Of a stretch of 51,043 bases of DNA, positions 46,993-51,043 are shown in pieces. Each line of letters opens with the position of its first letter. The first letter of the stretch is position 1. Made by a program: the position numbers and the translations under genes. The notes beneath the pieces were generated by a model that was not told where the DNA came from, searched no databases, and was given only the letters and a program-made list of their open reading frames with translations. Source of the stretch: JAGQRJ01 sp041402045. GTDB taxonomy: Bacteria > Planctomycetota > J058. Location of the stretch: positions 1 through 51,043 of the forward strand of contig JAWKSZ010000061.1 in NCBI GenBank assembly GCA_041402045.1, given 5' to 3'.

Positions 46993-47600
46993 GTGAGTGA
47001 GCCTCAGCCTCAGCAGCGCGGCATCAGCACCACCGCCCGGATCGCCGCGATCCCGCCGGGCGTCGACACCAAGCTCATGCTCGCGGCCCGCCGCGGCGAC
47101 GAGCGCCGCCCTCGAGGAGCTGATCGCGCAACTGGGTGGGGGTGGTCCGCTTCGCCCAGGGGCGGGTCCGGGACTCGCACCGCGCCTGAGGACATTGCGC
47201 AGGAGACCTTCCTGCGCCTGACCCGCGCCCGCGATCGCTACGCCGCGGGCGCTTCAAGTCCTACCTCCTGCGGATCACCACCAACCTCTGCCTGAACGAG
47301 GCTCGGCGCACACCCGCGGTCCCGACCCCCGAGGTCGAGGGCGTCCAGGAGACCGAGCCCGAGCCCGAGAGCCAGGCGACGAGCTTCGAGACCCGGGACC
47401 TCGTGCGGCGGGAGGTCATGTGCCTGCCCAGCCGACAGCGCGAGGCGCTCCTGCTCCAGCTCAACGAGGGCTTGAGCCTGGGCGAGGTCGCCGAGCGCAT
47501 GGGCCTCAAGGAGGCCGCCGCCAAGAGCCTGCTGCACCGGGCGCGCACGGCCTTGCGCGCCTCGCTGTGGCCCAAGCGCACCGAGTGGCGGGACGCGTAG
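46993..47600 (+). pseudogene. ECF-type RNA polymerase sigma factor, 5' half frameshifted
   Basis: Region 2 is recoverable over three frames: KLMLAARRGDE, ALEELIAQLGGG, VVRFAQGRVRDSHRA, EDIAQETFLRLTRARDRYAA, FKSYLLRITTNLCLNEARR. Region 4 is intact: LPSRQREALLLQLNEGLSLG, EVAERMGLKEAAAKSLLHRA. Four indels lie before 47260 and none after. The GTG at 46993 follows GGGG. Divergent from the peroxidase gene. The HAD phosphatase starts on the last base of its stop codon. No anti-sigma factor is seen. Confidence 0.75.
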
Positions 47601-48424
47601 TGGAGTTCGCCGACGACGTCGACGCGATCCTCGAGCGGCTCCCCGCGCGCCCCGGCGACTGGGCTGCCTGCGACGCCGACGGGACGCTGTGGCTGGCGGA
47701 CGCAGCCGAGATCGTGTGGTCCGCGGCGATCCGCGAGCGCTGGTTCCTGTCCGAGGCGCGCGAGTTCATGGCCTCCTGCATGGAGGCGATCGGCAGCGCG
47801 AGCACCGGCGACCCGCACTCGGACGCCCTCGCGCTGTGGGACGCCTACGTCGCCGGCCGCGCCGACGACTGGACGCTGCTCAAGGCCATGACCGCCTGCT
47901 ACGCCGGGCACCAGCCCGACGAGCTCAGCGACCGCGCGAGCGAGGTGCTCGCGGACGCGCTCCCCGGTCGAACCTACGTGACCACCGCGCCCCTGCTCGA
48001 GGGGCTGCGCGCCCGGGGCCTGGGGGTGGTCGTGGTCACCGGGTCGCCGGGGTTCCTGGTGGCCGCCGCCCTGCGCGCGATCGGGATCGAGGACCCGCCG
48101 CCGGTGCTCGGCGTCGAGGTCGGGCTCAGCGCCGGGCGCTTCAACACCGTGTTCCGCGAGCCGATCTCCTGGGAGCAGGGCAAGGTCGACGTGTGGCGTC
48201 GCCACGCCGGCCCGGGCGCGCGCCTGAGCGCTGCCTTCGGCGACTCCCCCGGCGACCTGGCGCTGCTCCAGGCCGCCGAGGACGCGCGGGTGCTCGTGCA
48301 GCCACGGCCGGTGCTGCGTCGCGCCGCCACCGGCGCGGGCCCCTGGTGGGAGCTGCGCCCGGGTCGGACCCGCGACGGCTCCTCGGTGATCCCGCCGAGC
48401 TCCGACCGGATCGTCGACTTCTGA
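47600..48424 (+). CDS. HAD-superfamily phosphatase (SerB-like)
   Basis: A 274-residue protein from GTG 47600, overlapping the sigma-factor stop by one base. Motif 1 is AACDADGTLW (D-x-D-x-T), motif 2 VVVVTGSPGFLV (T/S), motif 3 Lys in WEQGKVDVWRRH, motif 4 AFGDSPGDLALL. This arrangement with a helical cap between motifs 1 and 2 is that of phosphoserine-phosphatase-like HAD enzymes. The substrate is a small phosphoester, identity unknown. All motifs are in one frame, marking the return to clean sequence. Confidence 0.85.
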   Translation: MEFADDVDAILERLPARPGDWAACDADGTLWLADAAEIVWSAAIRERWFLSEAREFMASCMEAIGSASTGDPHSDALALWDAYVAGRADDWTLLKAMTACYAGHQPDELSDRASEVLADALPGRTYVTTAPLLEGLRARGLGVVVVTGSPGFLVAAALRAIGIEDPPPVLGVEVGLSAGRFNTVFREPISWEQGKVDVWRRHAGPGARLSAAFGDSPGDLALLQAAEDARVLVQPRPVLRRAATGAGPWWELRPGRTRDGSSVIPPSSDRIVDF

Positions 48425-48484
48425 CCTCGCGCCTCCCCGCGCGCGATCGTTGACGCGACCTCCCCAGGTCCCTGCCCTCGACGT

Positions 48485-48889
48485 GTGAACTCCCCTGGAC
48501 GCCTGCACCCGCTCGGCTTCGTGCTGCTGCGCGCTCAGCCTCGTGCTCGCGCACGTGCGCTGAGCGGCGTCGAAGCCGGCACACTGGCGCGCTGGTGCAG
48601 GTCGCGGCCCTGGAGTTCGCGCCAGCGCGCCGAGCTGCTGCGGGGGTGCACGAGCGAGGGCGAGGCGATCCCCGACGACGCGCCGCGGGACACCGGCGCG
48701 CCCTGCTGTCTCCCAGCGGGTGCACCCACTGCTCCGCTTGCCCTGCTGCTCGTCTCCCCTCGCCCCCACGCCCGCCCCGACCCCGACTCGGTCACCTGCG
48801 ACCTGGCGCCGGCGCCGCGGGTCGAGCCCCTGCTCCCGAGCTACACCTCCGCCCCGCCCGAGGGCGTGTTCCACCCTCCTCGACGCTGA
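48485..48889 (+). CDS. Possible small exported Cys-containing protein, probably frameshifted
   Basis: The best reading starts near 48485 (LHPLGFVLL), needs one indel to continue as ALSLVLAHV (completing a signal peptide), and ends in the frame APCCLPAGAPTAPLALLLVS ... VEPLLPSYTSAPPEGVFHPP. A short secreted protein with a CC pair just before a metal-efflux operon would make sense. No family is recognised, and part of the stretch may be non-coding. Nothing else is seen in 48425-48986. Confidence 0.3.
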   Translation: MNSPGRLHPLGFVLLRAQPRARARALSGVEAGTLARWCRSRPWSSRQRAELLRGCTSEGEAIPDDAPRDTGAPCCLPAGAPTAPLALLLVSPRPHARPDPDSVTCDLAPAPRVEPLLPSYTSAPPEGVFHPPRR

Positions 48890-48986
48890 GCCGCGGCCTT
48901 CGGGCCGCGAACCCCGCTCGCTCCGTTCTCGCGCTGCGCCCGGACTCCCTCCGGACGCAGCGTCCGCTCACGTCGTAGGAGGTCCC

Positions 48987-50486
48987 ATGCGCAAGGCCGC
49001 AGCCTTGTCCCTGTTCGTGTTCGTGTGCGCCGCCGGCGGCGGCGCCCTTGGCTACCTTCAGCGCCGCTCCCAGCCCGCGCTCCCCGCCGGCGCGTGCGCC
49101 GCCCATGGCGTGCCCGCGGCTCGCTGTCCGTGGTGCGATCCAGGGCTGATCGAGTCCCTGGGGACCTGCGGCGAGCACGCCGTGCCCGAGGCGCTGTGCA
49201 GCCGCTGCACGCCGGCGCTGATCCCCGGGTTCGAGGCCGCCCACGACTGGTGCCGAGAGCACACGCTCCCCGAGTCCCAGTGCGTGCTCTGCCACCCGGA
49301 GCTCGCGGGCGCGCCCGAGCCGCCCCCGCCCGGGGCCGTGGACCTCCTGCGGGCCGCGCTCCCGCGCAGCAACCGCCCGCCGTCTGCGGCCTGCGACACC
49401 GAGGCGCTCCAGGTGCGGTTCGCCTCCGCGGAGATCGCCCGGGACGCGGGGCTGGCCTACGCGCAGGTGGAGGAGGTTCAGGTCCCGCTCACGCTCCGGT
49501 GCACGGCGGAGCTCGAGCACGACCAGAACGCCTATGCCCACGTGGTGCCCCTCGCCGGCGGCGTGATCGAGGCGGTGCTCCAGGACCTCGGGGCTCGCGT
49601 CCAGGCAGGCGACCCCCTGGCGAGGATCGCCTCCCCTGAGCTGGGGGCGGCCAAGGCCGACCTGCTTCAGGCGCAGTCCCTGGTCGCGCTCCAGGAGCGG
49701 ATCGCCGAGCGTGAGCGTCGCCTGAGCGACGAGGCCCTCTCCACCCGGCGCGAAGCGCTGTTCGCCGAGGCCGAGCTCCAGCGCAGCCAGGTGGCGGTCT
49801 CTCGCGCGACGCAGCGCCTGCTCGGCCTGGGGCTGAGCGCGGCGGAGGTCGCGGCGGTGGCGTCGACCCAGGACACCTCCTCGAGCCTGACGCTGCGCGC
49901 GCCCCTGAGCGGGAGCGTGGTGGCGCGCCACGCGGTGCGCGGGGAGGTCGTCGACGCCTCGCAGGCGCTGTTCGCGGTCGCCGACACCGCGCAGGTGTGG
50001 GCCATGCTCGCCCTGCCCGAGGACGAGGCGCACCGGGTGCAGAGGGGCCAGCCGGTGGCCCTCGCGCTGGGCGCGCTCCCCGGGGAGACCTTCGCCGGGC
50101 GCGTGACCTGGGTCAGCCCCGAGCTCGACCGGCGAACCCGCACCGTGGCCGCTCGCGCCGAGGTCCCGAACCCCGACGGCCGCCTGCGGGCGGGCATGTT
50201 CGGGGAGGCCACGGTGCACGTGAGCCCGCGCGCGCCTCGCACGGTGGTCCCCAAGGTCGCCGTGCAGTGGGAGGGCTGCTGCAACGTGGTCTTCGTGCGC
50301 CACAGCGACCGGCTGTTTGCGCCGCGGAAGGTCCTGCTCGGCGCCGACCTCGGCCAGCGCTGGGTCGTCGACGCGGGCCTCGAGCCCGGGGAGACCGTGG
50401 TCACCACCGGGAGCTTCCTGCTCAAGACCGAGATCCTCAAGGGCAGCATTGGCGCCGGTTGCTGCGACGTCGAGCCAGGGCGCTAG
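48987..50486 (+). CDS. Heavy-metal RND efflux periplasmic adaptor (CusB/CzcB-like)
   Basis: A 499-residue membrane-fusion protein with signal anchor (residues 4-24). Residues 37-102 carry three copies of C-x2-H-x6-C-x2-C (C37/H40/C47/C50; C61/H64/C71/C74; C89/H92/C99/C102), a metal-binding extension. Then the usual adaptor parts: barrel-sandwich half AYAHVVPLAGGVIEAVLQDL, coiled-coil hairpin (LQAQSLVALQERIAERERR), LTLRAPLSGSVVARHAVRGE, beta-barrel and membrane-proximal domains, ending GAGCCDVEPGR. It links the RND pump to an outer-membrane channel. AGGAGG precedes the ATG. The Cys-rich part suggests Cu, Ag, Zn or Cd. Confidence 0.88.
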   Translation: MRKAAALSLFVFVCAAGGGALGYLQRRSQPALPAGACAAHGVPAARCPWCDPGLIESLGTCGEHAVPEALCSRCTPALIPGFEAAHDWCREHTLPESQCVLCHPELAGAPEPPPPGAVDLLRAALPRSNRPPSAACDTEALQVRFASAEIARDAGLAYAQVEEVQVPLTLRCTAELEHDQNAYAHVVPLAGGVIEAVLQDLGARVQAGDPLARIASPELGAAKADLLQAQSLVALQERIAERERRLSDEALSTRREALFAEAELQRSQVAVSRATQRLLGLGLSAAEVAAVASTQDTSSSLTLRAPLSGSVVARHAVRGEVVDASQALFAVADTAQVWAMLALPEDEAHRVQRGQPVALALGALPGETFAGRVTWVSPELDRRTRTVAARAEVPNPDGRLRAGMFGEATVHVSPRAPRTVVPKVAVQWEGCCNVVFVRHSDRLFAPRKVLLGADLGQRWVVDAGLEPGETVVTTGSFLLKTEILKGSIGAGCCDVEPGR

Positions 50487-50490
50487 CGCC

Positions 50491-51043
50491 ATGCTCGAGT
50501 CCGTGATCGCAGGCGCGCTGCGCCACCGTTTCCTCGTGATCCTCGCCTGGGCGGGCGTCGTCGCCGCCGGGCTCTACGCGCTGGCCCGGCTCCCGATCGA
50601 CGCCTTCCCCGACACGACGCCGGTTCAGGTCCAGGTCAACACCGTCGTCCCCGCCCTCGCGCCGGTCGAGGTCGAGCAGCAGGTCACCTTCCCCGTCGAG
50701 CAGGCGATCGCGGGGCTGCCGCGCCTCGAGACCGTGCGCTCGATCTCCAAGTTCGGGCTCTCGCAGGTGACCGTCGTGTTCGCGGACGGCACCGACGTCT
50801 ACTTCGCGCGGCAGCTCGTGAACGAGCGGCTGCAGACCGTGTCCCTGCCCGAGGGCACCCCGCGTCCCGAGCTCGGCCCGGTGGCCACCGGCTTGGGGGA
50901 GGTCTACCACTACCTGGTGCGCTCCGAGTCCCTGAGCCTCGAAGCGCTGACCACGCTCCACGACTGGGAGATCAAGCCGCGCCTGCTCTCGGTCCCCGGT
51001 GTGGCCGAGGTCAACACCTGGGGCGGCGAGCGGCGGCAGTTCC
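50491..51043 (+). CDS. Heavy-metal efflux RND pump (CusA/CzcA family), 5' part
   Basis: The first 184 residues; the gene runs out of the window. MLESVIAGALRHRFLVILAW starts the first membrane helix, followed by the HME-RND signature LPIDAFPDTTPVQVQV, TFPVEQAIAGLPRLETVRSI, FGLSQVTVVF and SVPGVAEVNTWGG of the porter domain. It is 4 bp behind the adaptor gene and clearly in the same operon. The metal specificity residues lie outside the window. Confidence 0.92.
   Translation, partial: MLESVIAGALRHRFLVILAWAGVVAAGLYALARLPIDAFPDTTPVQVQVNTVVPALAPVEVEQQVTFPVEQAIAGLPRLETVRSISKFGLSQVTVVFADGTDVYFARQLVNERLQTVSLPEGTPRPELGPVATGLGEVYHYLVRSESLSLEALTTLHDWEIKPRLLSVPGVAEVNTWGGERRQF

Overview
The window is very GC-rich bacterial DNA: third codon positions are almost always G or C, so nearly every real gene has long antisense and out-of-frame shadow ORFs. 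Gene content suggests a large-genome, environmental Gram-negative, most likely Planctomycetota or Myxococcota. Pointers are a PknB-type Ser/Thr kinase, an FHA-like protein and other proteins with the short 'REWER...GELSRERLELAA' type domain common in those phyla, a TIGR02452-type protein, a MoxR/Bat operon under an NtrC-type regulator, and a PHA synthase cluster. No taxonomic search was possible. I see no rRNA, tRNA, transposase or prophage.

Left part (about 0.9-15.8 kb): a lipid/polyhydroxyalkanoate (PHA) metabolism cluster read rightwards. It holds an SDR, a TetR regulator, a secreted WD40 protein and a secreted lipase. After a repeat-rich gap and one unknown secreted protein come an alpha/beta hydrolase, a phasin, a small PhaE-like coiled coil, two tandem PhaC-like synthases, a Na+/solute symporter, an acyl-CoA ligase, an exported MetX-like hydrolase, a FabG/PhaB-like reductase and an exported hydrolase. 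The same dyad (GAACG-N2-CGTTC) lies at the tetR promoter and at the promoter of the second block, so the TetR protein probably controls both itself and the PHA block.

Middle part (15.8-38.9 kb): a Ser/Thr kinase, several small Cys-rich or membrane proteins, an FHA-like protein, an ArsP-type permease, then a leftward operon moxR-DUF58-DUF4381-like-batA-batB/C-batD-batE. Upstream of it sits a histidine kinase/sigma-54 response regulator pair. The gap between regulator and moxR holds a good sigma-54 promoter and two upstream dyads at the right distance. A small zinc-ribbon protein, an LpoB-like lipoprotein and ClpB follow rightwards.

Right part (38.9-51.0 kb): a gene-free block with strong hairpins and nine tandem copies of a palindrome-rich 35-42 bp unit. 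Then comes about 7.5 kb in which recognisable genes are broken by an indel every 50-150 bp: glutamate-synthase-like, GNAT, TIGR02452/PARG-like, metallophosphoesterase, di-haem peroxidase and an ECF sigma factor. Reading frames become clean again at about 47.3 kb with a HAD phosphatase, then a heavy-metal RND efflux adaptor carrying three N-terminal Cys/His metal-binding motifs, and the start of its pump, cut by the window end.

The sharply bounded stretch of indels, plus isolated indels in phaC, the 6.1 kb hydrolase, the kinase and batD, means sequence error must be excluded before any of these genes is called a pseudogene.
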